IMG/VR virus record: IMGVR_UViG_3300025138_013592
Location: 1 to 40,364 of that record
Strand: one strand, 5' to 3'
DNA: 40,364 nt
From: a virus
A program made the position numbers and the translations under genes. Of this stretch, positions 15,486-23,799 are shown in pieces. The notes below the pieces were generated by a model that worked only from the letters and a program-made list of their open reading frames with translations, had not been told where the DNA came from and did not search any database. Within the stretch, counting starts at the first letter, position 1, and every line of letters begins with the position of its first letter.

Positions 15486-16853
15486 ATGGAAACAGTCAAA
15501 GCACCAAAAGGAATAATTCATACCCCAGTCGGGGTGTTTGCCGTCACAGAGGCACTATACGATTCATCCTATGACACCTACATGGACGCCATGTCCAAAG
15601 CCGACTGGGAGCGTGATGCCACCATTGTCATGGGCAAAAAAGTAGTGCCCTATGGAGTCAATAATAACCTCCCGGATGTAATGAGAGACCTCATCGATGA
15701 CAATCACCTGGTGTCATCACTCATTCAGCGTGAAGCGGGACTGCTCTATGGTGCCGGTGCTTTCCTGTATAAAATCGTCTACAAAGACGGACAGATTACC
15801 CGGGAGTACTTGGAGGATAAGACCATCCAGGCTTGGTTAGACCAATGGGACCACAAGCGGTACATAGACATGGCCATGATTGAGTTCAAACACATGAAGG
15901 GTGTTTTTGCCAAAAGATACCTCAACAGGGGCGCTCGGATCAATAGGTCTCCTCAGATCAAGAGCATAGAGGTTGTGCCCGGCACAGATGCACGTCTCGC
16001 CTGGCCAGAGACAGGACCAAAGAGGCTGGAGTCTGTGCGGTTTATTTATACCGGAGATTTCACCAACGACTGCTTCCAGACAGGTATTTATACCTATCCT
16101 GTATATTCTCCGTCTGATCCCTTTCGCCACCGTGTGAGTATTGGATATCACAATAAATACAGCCTCGGCATGCAGTTCTACCCAAAACCCGCATTTTATG
16201 GTGGTCGCAAGTGGATTGCCAGATCCAACGATATTGCCGATGTACTGAAATACCTCGGCGAAAATGGAATTTCATCAGCTCATCATATCCAGGCCCCAGC
16301 AGGGTACTGGGAGGAAAAAAAAGAGCTGCTCAAAAAGCAGTATCCTTTGGCTACTGAGGCGTCTATAAATAAAAAGGTGGACGAACTCCAGGACGAACTC
16401 CTGGCCAAAATGGCCAAAACGCTCACGAGCAAAAAGAATACGGGGAAGTTCCTGTCAACTGTGACATTCTATGACGAAAACAATAACCTGTGCGAATGGA
16501 AAGTCTCTGCTATTGATCAAAAATTCAAGGACTATGTGGAGACACAGCTGAAAATTTCCGATCAGGCAGACTCCGCCATCACATCCACCGTGGGTGTACA
16601 CCCCTCACTCTCCAACATCATCGTTGATGGCAAACTAGCCTCCGGTAGTGAAATCCTCTATGCATATAAATTATATATGGCCAGTGATACCACCATCCCC
16701 GAGGAAGTCATCTTTGAGCCGATCAATCAGGCCATAAGAGCCAACTTCCCGGACAAAAGCAACATCTTCATGGGTTTCTACCACCCTGAGGTGATGAAAG
16801 AGTCACAGGTATCACCATCCAATAGGGTCAAAGAATCTCAACCCACCACTTAA
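15486..16853 (+). CDS. Putative portal protein, 455 aa
   Basis: Predicted dodecameric portal at the head vertex through which DNA enters and to which the tail attaches. Segments typical of Bacteroidota phage portals are NLPDVMRDLIDDNHLVSSLI, EAGLLYGAGAFLY, and the late SAITSTVGVHPSLSNIIVDG followed by ASGSEILYAYKLY, which resembles the portal clip/stem region. The size is normal for a portal. It follows the large terminase, the usual order, and is the first gene of promoter 3. Confidence 0.8.
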   Translation: METVKAPKGIIHTPVGVFAVTEALYDSSYDTYMDAMSKADWERDATIVMGKKVVPYGVNNNLPDVMRDLIDDNHLVSSLIQREAGLLYGAGAFLYKIVYKDGQITREYLEDKTIQAWLDQWDHKRYIDMAMIEFKHMKGVFAKRYLNRGARINRSPQIKSIEVVPGTDARLAWPETGPKRLESVRFIYTGDFTNDCFQTGIYTYPVYSPSDPFRHRVSIGYHNKYSLGMQFYPKPAFYGGRKWIARSNDIADVLKYLGENGISSAHHIQAPAGYWEEKKELLKKQYPLATEASINKKVDELQDELLAKMAKTLTSKKNTGKFLSTVTFYDENNNLCEWKVSAIDQKFKDYVETQLKISDQADSAITSTVGVHPSLSNIIVDGKLASGSEILYAYKLYMASDTTIPEEVIFEPINQAIRANFPDKSNIFMGFYHPEVMKESQVSPSNRVKESQPTT

Positions 16854-16865
16854 TTAAAATCGACT

Positions 16866-17933
16866 ATGCTCCTTCTCATAAACCGCACATCAGACTATCA
16901 GGCAGCCGCTGATGAGGTCAGACTCCTCACCGGAAACTATTACGCCAACAACAGCTTCGAGAGACTCCAGACCGACTGGATACTCGCCCAAGAAGAGGTC
17001 GTCAAGATCGTAGGCGCTGAGGTGATGAACCGCGCTTTGGCTTACTACCATTCAGACGCATATATCCCATTCACCAGCGGCTCATCAGCCTCCGGATCAG
17101 GCTCAGAAGACACCATCGATGGTGAGCTGGTGCACTATCTGCAAGTACCTATAGCTTTCCTGGCCACACACAATTACTATCAGTCAAACATGGTCTCCCA
17201 TGAAGACACTGGCCGAAAGGTCAAAATCAACGATCAAAACGAGAAAATGCCTTGGGAGTGGATGATCGATCGTGATGACCTGGCTCAGCTCCGCAAGATT
17301 CACGGCACCATCGACCGGCTATTGGTTTGGCTGGAAGACAAGTCCATCACTCAGTGGATAGACAGTGCGCAGCGTATAGCCACCAGACAACTATTTGTCA
17401 ACACCACTGCCATTTTCCAGGCTACCTATCCCATAGATCAGAGTCCACGTTTTTTTTATACCGTCCTGGCTTTCAATTTGGAGGTCCAGACCAGAATCAT
17501 CAAAAAAGCAATCGGATCAGAGCTCTATCAGGCCCTGCTCACCTACTGGACCAACTTCCAGACCATAGATGAAGGATCCTCATCTCTCTCCAGCGGACTA
17601 CCAGGTAGTGAGTCCTCAGAGTATTACGACGAACTCATTGCATTGATTCAGAAGGTCATTCCACTTTTCACCATGACCATTGCCGCCAGGAGGCTCAGTT
17701 TATCAGTGTTGCCGTATGGTGTTGTTCAGCAATTTCAGAGCCAGTTCCAGTCGCGCAAAAGCTCTCAGGTTCCTCAGTCCAAGGCCATAGATGAGTATTG
17801 TGCTCCTCTTCTATCGGAGGTTGAGTATGCCTTGGATGATATCAAGAAGCTCATCCAGGCATCAGATCCGGAGGCTACCGAATATCAGTTTCTCCCCACA
17901 AACTCCGAAACCAACAAATACTTCCGATCATGA
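16866..17933 (+). CDS. Putative head-tail connector or neck protein, 355 aa
   Basis: Resembles the uncharacterised proteins often found after the portal in Bacteroidota phages (possibly DUF6712-like, from memory). It is mainly helical. Two Ser/Gly-rich patches interrupt it: SGSSASGSGS (71-80) and a second around residues 233-250 (GSSSLSSGLPGSESSE). They look like flexible insertions or linkers. It overlaps the next gene, an exostosin-like protein, by four bases, which ties that enzyme to virion production. Confidence 0.55.
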   Translation: MLLLINRTSDYQAAADEVRLLTGNYYANNSFERLQTDWILAQEEVVKIVGAEVMNRALAYYHSDAYIPFTSGSSASGSGSEDTIDGELVHYLQVPIAFLATHNYYQSNMVSHEDTGRKVKINDQNEKMPWEWMIDRDDLAQLRKIHGTIDRLLVWLEDKSITQWIDSAQRIATRQLFVNTTAIFQATYPIDQSPRFFYTVLAFNLEVQTRIIKKAIGSELYQALLTYWTNFQTIDEGSSSLSSGLPGSESSEYYDELIALIQKVIPLFTMTIAARRLSLSVLPYGVVQQFQSQFQSRKSSQVPQSKAIDEYCAPLLSEVEYALDDIKKLIQASDPEATEYQFLPTNSETNKYFRS

Positions 17934-18640
17934 TCACCACCTTTCACCTTCCGTTCCCCGAGCGGTTCATCCAGTGTGTCCGTATGAACCAGGCACTCAT
18001 GGAGGCTGGACTTACCATTGTCATCGACCGCCATCGCAAACCTATATATGATCATCTCAGCAGGTTCTTTCCTGTTTCCTACACCCTGGATCCCAAAGGA
18101 TCTTTACCTGCCAACGTGGAGTACCTTCACAAAGAACCTTTCATCAGAGTTGGGTCCATCAAGGTTCCGTTGCTCTATTCTCCAGCCGTTATCGCTCGTT
18201 GCCGCTCTCTGTGGCAAGCCACCCGCGTGGTAGATTATTTTTTTATGGGCAAAATCAGTGCCCACAGAGCAGCCACACTCACACACTGGCAGGCTTCCCA
18301 CCCTAATATAGGAAAGGTACTCATTGAGAATAGCCACAATGGGCGCACTCCTACCGGTGGTGCCTGGGATCAGAGATACTACACCCTCATGTCCAAATCC
18401 AAATTTGTGCTCTGCCCAAACGGATCATTCGTCTGGACCTATCGGTTTTTCGAAGCTATTCTGTGTGGAGCCATACCGGTGGTGTATGAGGATGCACCAT
18501 GCTACGATGGGTTTCATTATCACCTCATGTCTGATTCCGGGTTGGTCTATGATCCGGATCTTGCTGAGCAAAACTTCCGGTTGGCACTCAAGCGCCTCAC
18601 CATACCTCAGGATGTCATTCTTACTCAGATAGTCACTTAG
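17930..18640 (+). CDS. Exostosin-like (GT47-type) glycosyltransferase, 236 aa
   Basis: Predicted sugar-transfer enzyme. Residues 151-188 hold the exostosin-type signature: YYTLMSKSKFVLCPNGSF, then YRFFEAILCGAIPVVYED, the nucleotide-sugar-binding part of the GT-B fold. It is shorter than full exostosins and matches the minimal bacterial/phage version. No signal peptide, so it would act in the cytoplasm. It starts within the last codons of the neck-type gene (ATGA) and is followed after three bases by another glycosyltransferase-like gene. Confidence 0.75.
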   Translation: MITTFHLPFPERFIQCVRMNQALMEAGLTIVIDRHRKPIYDHLSRFFPVSYTLDPKGSLPANVEYLHKEPFIRVGSIKVPLLYSPAVIARCRSLWQATRVVDYFFMGKISAHRAATLTHWQASHPNIGKVLIENSHNGRTPTGGAWDQRYYTLMSKSKFVLCPNGSFVWTYRFFEAILCGAIPVVYEDAPCYDGFHYHLMSDSGLVYDPDLAEQNFRLALKRLTIPQDVILTQIVT

Positions 18641-18643
18641 CTC

Positions 18644-19522
18644 ATGATCCAGTTCATCACTCACCAATTACCCTCATGGCAGGCCCGCAAAAAGATAGAA
18701 AACGGTGCCGCCACTTATTCTGAAGATATCATCACATCTCAGCAGTTGCATTGGGAAGAATTCTTTCGGGGAGATCCTCGCAATATCGTCATTAGTACGT
18801 GCCCTTTACTATCACAAGTAAATCAGCGCGATATTAAGGCTACAAGAGTAGATCTCGCCATTCAGTATCTCCATACCTTCCCATACGAAAACCCAATTGG
18901 ATACATTCAAAAAATCGTCGCTGGGTTCACGCATCACAAAAGGCTCAAATCCACCCAATGGGTTTTCCTGTCAGCATATAGATCCTATGTAGATCAGATC
19001 AATGCTGCCGGGTTCAGGGCCTTCTTTGTTCCTATGAGTATCAACACCGCCCCTCTTCTGGAGCTGTCCCAGGCTCCAGTGTATACAGATCGCGTGATTT
19101 GGTTCGGCAATATCTATCACGACAAAAGCAAGCTCTACACATCTTTGGCGGGGTATGTTAGACAGGCCGGCTTGCAGTTGGACACCATCAGCCGGGGATT
19201 GTTCAATCGAACCACCCCGCTCTCCCAAACCGAGGCATGGGCTCGGATAGCTCAGTATAAGTACGGCATAGGGGTGGGTAGGTGTGCGCTGGAGATGTAC
19301 ACACTCGGTCTCCGGGTTGTCATCGCCGGTTCCAAGTTTGGGGGCATCGTCGCAGATCAGCACGATTTCGAGGTGCAAACCAAAACCAATTTCAATTCCC
19401 GTCTCATCACCTATGACAGAGATCCTAAGGCGGTGTTCAAAAAACTCCCCACTAGTTTTGTCCCTCATGTATCGTCTATCACAGAAATCAACCATACCGA
19501 CGCCATTACTGATAAAATATGA
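18644..19522 (+). CDS. GT-B (GT4-like) glycosyltransferase, 292 aa
   Basis: Predicted glycosyltransferase. The C-terminal half looks like a GT-B nucleotide-binding domain: RVIWFGNIY (150-158), then YKYGIGVGRCALEMYTLGL (206-223 region) and RVVIAGSKFGG (224-234). In the family, the Glu in such an E-x-Y-T-L-G segment contacts the sugar nucleotide. The N-terminal half is an acceptor-type domain with no clear family. It is paired with the preceding exostosin-like gene inside the portal-neck operon and overlaps the next gene by four bases. Confidence 0.65.
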   Translation: MIQFITHQLPSWQARKKIENGAATYSEDIITSQQLHWEEFFRGDPRNIVISTCPLLSQVNQRDIKATRVDLAIQYLHTFPYENPIGYIQKIVAGFTHHKRLKSTQWVFLSAYRSYVDQINAAGFRAFFVPMSINTAPLLELSQAPVYTDRVIWFGNIYHDKSKLYTSLAGYVRQAGLQLDTISRGLFNRTTPLSQTEAWARIAQYKYGIGVGRCALEMYTLGLRVVIAGSKFGGIVADQHDFEVQTKTNFNSRLITYDRDPKAVFKKLPTSFVPHVSSITEINHTDAITDKI

Positions 19523-20478
19523 TACACCTCACAGATGACCAGCAGATCACTATTCCTGTGCCGTCCGCGTGGGATGAACTCACACCAGCACAGATTTTCA
19601 CTTGTGTCACACACCACCTTCAGGACGCCACTTCCACTATTCCATTGTTCTTTACAATTGCCGGTATTCGTCGGGGTTGGCGCACGTTTGTTTGGGAGCG
19701 TGTCATGCCTGCATATATGGTAGAAGAAAAAAACGCGCACATCTCCACTCTATCAGATCAGCTTACATCCTGGATGTTTTCACCTAAAGATGACACCTCT
19801 GCCACGCTCAATTACGCCACCATTATCAATCACTTCCCGGTTATCAGAGTTAGATCCCGGCGCTTTGGTTTCAAGTATCACAAAGTCATTGGCCCGGCCA
19901 GTCTCCTTTCAGACATTTCATTCGGTGAGTTTCGCGCCGCTCTGGAGGAGTTAGATGAATACTTCGCATTGCATCATAGCGGCGAAGACCCCGTGCAGGT
20001 CTCCCTTCAGATGGACAGGTTCATTGCTTGCCTTTATCGTCCGCAGAGAGCGAACTTTTCAAAAATTTCAAAGTCAGAGACATTTGACGGCCATTGCCGC
20101 GAACCCTTCAATAGAAGTCTTATATCAAAAAACGCGCCTCTCGTTCGCTACATGTCTCCAGCTCATCGCACCATCATATTATTGTGGTTCACCTTTTGTG
20201 TCAGATACATTCAGGAGCAGGAGCTCATCATTGGTGGTAGAGCAGTCAGTCTCAGGGCTCTATTTCCGAAACCTCCAGAGGGTGAAGTCCACACATCACC
20301 CGCTCCTAAATCTCAGGGCGGATGGGCCTCCATTCTTTACAGCATCGCTCAGGAGGGACTCTTCGGCAATGCCGACCAGACAGATAAAGTTGCCCTCTTC
20401 GATGTGCTACTGTATCTATACGATCAGCACCAGCGAAACCAGGCCCTCAAACGCAAGTATGCCACCAAAGGCAAGTAA
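19519..20478 (+). CDS. Putative tail-assembly or structural protein, 319 aa
   Basis: Not assigned to a named family. The N-terminus (MIHLTDDQQITIPVPSAWDELTPAQI) is a well-formed start of the type seen in Bacteroidota phage late genes, and the protein is largely helical. A hydrophobic segment lies around residue 220 (HRTIILLWFTFCVRYI), but it is not a convincing membrane span. Position after neck genes and before tail-completion-type genes suggests a tail-assembly role. Confidence 0.5.
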   Translation: MIHLTDDQQITIPVPSAWDELTPAQIFTCVTHHLQDATSTIPLFFTIAGIRRGWRTFVWERVMPAYMVEEKNAHISTLSDQLTSWMFSPKDDTSATLNYATIINHFPVIRVRSRRFGFKYHKVIGPASLLSDISFGEFRAALEELDEYFALHHSGEDPVQVSLQMDRFIACLYRPQRANFSKISKSETFDGHCREPFNRSLISKNAPLVRYMSPAHRTIILLWFTFCVRYIQEQELIIGGRAVSLRALFPKPPEGEVHTSPAPKSQGGWASILYSIAQEGLFGNADQTDKVALFDVLLYLYDQHQRNQALKRKYATKGK

Positions 20479-20520
20479 AGAGGGGTACCAAATCTCATAT
20501 TTTCTTTAACTTTATCATCA

Positions 20521-20816
20521 TGCAAAAGAATAAGAAGAGCAGAGTATTCAGGCAGGTTGCCTTTTCCCATACCATCATTACTGGCATCAATTCCCTGATA
20601 GAGAAAGGTGTCATCAGGATAGATGGAAACAAACTCTTTGTCTTTGAGGAGATCACCGGCCATACCACAGAAAAGAAATCTGCCTTCATCAAAAATGCAT
20701 ACTTGTACTTCCGGCTCAAACTCAAGAAGCCTCAGGGCACTATCGTAGAAGTGATCAATATTGAGACCAATCAGCTCATCGGCACCTATAACTCTCGCCC
20801 GATTCTTCCTCATTGA
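20521..20816 (+). CDS. Hypothetical protein, 98 aa
   Basis: Unknown, basic, mixed alpha/beta protein (GVIRIDGNKLFVFEEIT, AYLYFRLKLKK, GTIVEVINIETNQLIG). It has no membrane segment. It lies between the 19519 gene and phage-type promoter 4. A long minus-strand frame covers the same bases, but the forward frame fits operon direction and codon usage better. Confidence 0.55.
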
Positions 20817-20842
20817 ATAAATAACCCCACAAGATTCCTTTA

Positions 20843-20876
20843 GTCCTTTCCTTTTTCCATTCACCCACTATCTTCA
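20843..20876 (+). promoter_or_regulatory. Phage-type promoter 4: GTCCTTTC-N18-TATCTTCA
   Basis: GTCCTTTC at 20843-20850 and TATCTTCA at 20869-20876 are 18 bases apart. It serves the tail-completion-type gene at 20894 and the lipoprotein gene behind it. Confidence 0.75.
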
Positions 20877-20893
20877 CTGGCATACTTCATGAT

Positions 20894-21331
20894 ATGCCTA
20901 TGCTCTCCATTCCCGAGCTCGAAGCTCTTTGCCAAACCCTCGTAGACAGCATTCCTCAGCTGTCAGGCCACGTCATCGTGGCTGAAGACAATCAGGCCAC
21001 CAGAAAACTCGCCGACAAGCAAAAGATCATCCTGGTGGGGGTTATCCCGTCCAGCGACACAGATGGCAGGCCTGGTATTCGTTCGGAGAAACAGACCGCC
21101 CTATTTTTTGTGGTCAAAAAGCACGACACCTCCGCTCCCGAAAGCCGGGAGCTCGCAGATTTTGCAGACACTCAGCAGGCGGCCTTAGCCATCCGTGAGT
21201 ACATCCTCTCAGAGCAGGAAGATAACGGATGCAGCATCTTCTTTAGGCTCGTCACCACTAGCATCACCATCACTCCAGAGTACAACATTTTCGGCGGCTT
21301 CCTCGGATGGTCCATCACATTCGTATTCTGA
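20894..21331 (+). CDS. Putative tail-completion (terminator-like) protein, 145 aa
   Basis: Size and layout fit a tail-terminator or head-tail joining protein. The N-terminal helix (SIPELEALCQTLVDSI) is followed by beta strands, and the protein ends with ITITPEYNIFGGFLGWSITFVF. A final strand of this type (NIFGGFLGWSITF) is common in small Bacteroidota phage proteins at this position. No catalytic motif is seen. The call rests on shape and place, directly after promoter 4. Confidence 0.5.
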   Translation: MPMLSIPELEALCQTLVDSIPQLSGHVIVAEDNQATRKLADKQKIILVGVIPSSDTDGRPGIRSEKQTALFFVVKKHDTSAPESRELADFADTQQAALAIREYILSEQEDNGCSIFFRLVTTSITITPEYNIFGGFLGWSITFVF

Positions 21332-21416
21332 TTGTTCAAAACTCGTTCATAACTCATCTCAATACTCATCGCTATTCACAATATTCATTCATACCTTTCA
21401 TCAAAAAACCACAGTT

Positions 21417-21602
21417 ATGAAAAACACCATTCGTAAATCCATCATCATCGCCATCATGCTCTGTGCATCAGGCTTCCTATTCAGTTGTCAGGATGATATC
21501 ACCGATCTTCAGGTATCTCCACCCCAAACCACCGCTCCTTCAGGAGGAGATACTGGCGGGGGTTCAGGTGGTGGTACATGCCCGGATTGTGGCGGTGGAT
21601 AA
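21417..21602 (+). CDS. Small surface-type lipoprotein, 61 aa
   Basis: Predicted outer-membrane lipoprotein. ATG 21417 gives a basic N-terminus, a hydrophobic core and a lipobox LFSC with acceptor Cys24. The residues after the Cys (QDD) fit the acidic signal that sends Bacteroidota lipoproteins to the cell surface. The mature part is only 38 residues, Pro/Thr/Gly-rich, ending in GTCPDCGGG with a CxxC pair. It is followed by a strong terminator. In phages, small lipoproteins often block receptors against superinfection, or act as outer-membrane spanins. The distance from the lysis genes makes the first more likely, but this is inference. Confidence 0.7.
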   Translation: MKNTIRKSIIIAIMLCASGFLFSCQDDITDLQVSPPQTTAPSGGDTGGGSGGGTCPDCGGG

Positions 21603-21638
21603 TCCACTCAAAGGGGTACTCGTAAAAATAAATGCATC

Positions 21639-21665
21639 AAAACCGCGTCTAATCGCGGTTTTTTT
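21639..21665 (+). terminator. Intrinsic terminator after the lipoprotein gene
   Basis: AAACCGCG (21640-21647) pairs with CGCGGTTT (21654-21661) and runs into a T tract. It separates the promoter 4 unit from the moron block. Confidence 0.85.
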
Positions 21666-21703
21666 GCTATTATTCCACTACACAAGAGTCCCTATACTAT
21701 CAA

Positions 21704-23047
21704 ATGATTATAAGATTTTCCGCCATTCTTATTGTCGTTTGCTTTCAGGCGTTTTATGCACTATCAAATGATAGTGATTTTGAAAAAACCATTGCCAGCG
21801 CCAGGCAGCAAATCACAGTAAACACCCCTTCAGCCATCAGTCTCGCAGAGCAGGCCTCGCGCATTGCTATTTCATCAGGATCCAGGCTCCAGCTTGGACG
21901 GGCATACTGGATGCTCGGTTATCTCTATGAAATATCCGATAACCTGTCGCTGGCAGTGACACATTATCATCAGGCAGCGCTCATCTATCAGCGCCTGGAT
22001 CGACCCTCAGATGTTGCCGCACTCATGGAGCAGTCTGGTCGTGCCAAATTAAACTTTGGCCTCTATCATCTCGCGCTCAAGGATTATCAGCGTGCTCTCG
22101 CAGCACTTTCATGCCATCCAGATGATCATCCCTGCCAGGCTACTTCCCACAGTTATAAGATTCTGTCCTCCCTACATTACGACATGGGCATCACTCACGC
22201 GCATCTCAGGCAGTACGATCAAGCCATTATGTTTTTCATTCGTGTACTCTCTCTCACCCGCCTACATGGAGACCTCTCAGATACTACGCTCATCAGTCAT
22301 ACACACAATGAAATAGGACGCGTATATCAGCATCTTGCCACTGATCAGCATTTGCCGCATTATTACGATAGCGCCACCCTTCATTTTCACAGGGCTCTAT
22401 CCTACTCATCGGCGCCATTTCACACGTTCTATGTCAGAAATAACCTCGGTCACATGGCCCTTACTCGCCGCCAGTTGGATACGGCTTCTCATTGGCTCAG
22501 CCGGACCATGGATATTGGCGTTACGCTTCCGGCACATCAGGCCATCATCCCCACCCTCAACAACCTCGCTGAGCTGGCATTCCTCTCCGGAGACATTCAC
22601 ACTGCAGACTCATTGTTGCATCAGTCCATTCAGATAAATGTTCGGCAGTATTCCCCTGATCAAATCATCCAGGATCTACACTTACCGCTTGTCTTGCACA
22701 ATACCCCCGAGCTCATCCGTAGTTATAGCCTTTTAGACAGTATTGCCATTGGTCACCCAGACATGAGCGCATTGCTGGCACGGGTTACTCAGATCACCCA
22801 GGCAGAGCAGGCTGCCAGAGCTCAGGAAATGGAAACCACCTATTTAGAGGAGATTAATCATATGCAAAAGGAGATCAAAGCCAAAGAAACGGATGACATC
22901 ATTACCTATTGGCTCATCTTAGGCACCATTTCCATCATCAGCGGATCCGTTATTTATTTTCTCTCTGTTAAATTTGTCAAAGCTTCCAGGTATAAGCAGT
23001 CCATCGAGTCCAAGCTGTCTCGTATCCGTTCTAAGTATTCATCCTAA
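21704..23047 (+). CDS. TPR-repeat membrane protein, 447 aa
   Basis: Residues 1-20 are a signal peptide (MIIRFSAILIVVCFQAFYAL). TPR-type helical repeats fill about residues 45-330 (LGRAYWMLGYLYEISDNLSLA; FGLYHLALKDYQRAL; RNNLGHMALTRRQLDTA; LNNLAELAFLSGDIHTADSLL). A coiled coil (about 360-395) leads to one membrane span (about 397-423) and a short basic cytoplasmic tail. This is the layout of the sensor half of Bacteroidota TPR histidine kinases and TPR-LuxR regulators, but the output domain is absent. It may be a host-derived cargo gene that interferes with signalling or acts at the envelope. Confidence 0.7.
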   Translation: MIIRFSAILIVVCFQAFYALSNDSDFEKTIASARQQITVNTPSAISLAEQASRIAISSGSRLQLGRAYWMLGYLYEISDNLSLAVTHYHQAALIYQRLDRPSDVAALMEQSGRAKLNFGLYHLALKDYQRALAALSCHPDDHPCQATSHSYKILSSLHYDMGITHAHLRQYDQAIMFFIRVLSLTRLHGDLSDTTLISHTHNEIGRVYQHLATDQHLPHYYDSATLHFHRALSYSSAPFHTFYVRNNLGHMALTRRQLDTASHWLSRTMDIGVTLPAHQAIIPTLNNLAELAFLSGDIHTADSLLHQSIQINVRQYSPDQIIQDLHLPLVLHNTPELIRSYSLLDSIAIGHPDMSALLARVTQITQAEQAARAQEMETTYLEEINHMQKEIKAKETDDIITYWLILGTISIISGSVIYFLSVKFVKASRYKQSIESKLSRIRSKYSS

Positions 23048-23054
23048 AATCAAC

Positions 23055-23681
23055 ATGGAAACATCCTTAATAGTCATTATCGTTATTGGAGTACTGCTAA
23101 TAGTGGTAGTAGCTAAGGTAAAAATGAACAAGGATCTCAAGATTAAGCTTGGAAAGACTTCTCTTCAGGCGGCATTGGATAGCCTTGAACACTTTGACGT
23201 TAGCATTCATCATATCAATCCATTATCAGGGTTTATTGCAGCGAGTCATGATTACCGAAAGTTGGCCGTCTGTTATCTGGAGAGCATCCCGCTAGTTTAT
23301 CCTTACACAAGTTTGATCAAGTGTGAAATCATTCAGGATGGAGAAACATCCTACTCCAAATCGACAGCAAGCACTATTGGTCGTGCTGCTGTTGGAGCTT
23401 TATTTGCCGGTGGCGCTGGATTGTTGTTAGGGGGAATGAGTGCCGCACAAAAAAAGAAAATCAAAATTAAAAAACTCCACCTCAAGCTGTTTTTTCGAGA
23501 TCTTGATAACCCTTCTTTTACCCTCACTTTTTTCGAATCATACGATCAGAGCAAGGGCACGTCACCTATTGACAATGTAGACGGGAAGGATTTAGTCAAA
23601 GCTTTAGAGGAAATCAATAAATGGAAAGATGTTCTTGAAGTGATAATTGATTCCAACTTGAGTGCCGTAGGTGATGAATGA
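23055..23681 (+). CDS. Membrane-anchored protein with Gly-rich segment, 208 aa
   Basis: ATG 23055 starts right after the TPR gene, and earlier in-frame ATGs lie inside that gene. Residues 4-21 form an N-terminal membrane anchor (SLIVIIVIGVLLIVVVAK). The centre has a Gly/Ala-rich hydrophobic stretch (GRAAVGALFAGGAGLLLGGM, about 118-137), flanked by beta strands such as LIKCEIIQDGE and LHLKLFFRDLDNPSFTLTFFE. This matches a widespread uncharacterised family that pairs such a glycine-zipper-like stretch with small beta domains. Function unknown. It belongs to the same cargo block as the TPR gene. Confidence 0.65.
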   Translation: METSLIVIIVIGVLLIVVVAKVKMNKDLKIKLGKTSLQAALDSLEHFDVSIHHINPLSGFIAASHDYRKLAVCYLESIPLVYPYTSLIKCEIIQDGETSYSKSTASTIGRAAVGALFAGGAGLLLGGMSAAQKKKIKIKKLHLKLFFRDLDNPSFTLTFFESYDQSKGTSPIDNVDGKDLVKALEEINKWKDVLEVIIDSNLSAVGDE

Positions 23682-23787
23682 TTATGCTCCAGAGTGGTAC
23701 GAGGTGATATTGTCAGTCCTCATCTTTGTTGGTGGGCTTTGGCTGGTGATACGCTTTACCAATTGGCGCAAGGGTGGGTATAAGTAG
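23674..23787 (+). CDS. 37-residue single-pass membrane protein
   Basis: ATG 23674 overlaps the end of the previous gene and the frame runs to TAG 23787. The product is MNDYAPEWYEVILSVLIFVG and then GLWLVIRFTNWRKGGYK: a short outside part, one hydrophobic span (about 10-28) and a positively charged end. Clear topology and coupling to the previous gene support a real micro-gene. It ends 12 bases before the convergent regulator gene. Confidence 0.55.
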   Translation: MNDYAPEWYEVILSVLIFVGGLWLVIRFTNWRKGGYK

Positions 23788-23799
23788 GGGTTTACCGAA

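Noticed and set aside
18971-19495. Minus-strand frame of 174 codons
   Set aside because: It lies entirely antisense to the well-supported GT-B gene and shows no recognisable domain.
20424-20864. Minus-strand frame of 146 codons
   Set aside because: It overlaps the end of the 19519 gene, the whole 20521 gene and promoter 4 in antisense; the composition looks like a shadow frame.
21696-21772. 13-bp direct repeat ACTATCAAATGAT (21696-21708 and 21760-21772) as an attachment core
   Set aside because: No recombinase is nearby, the copies are only 64 bases apart and the first includes a start codon. Local chance or a small operator is more likely.
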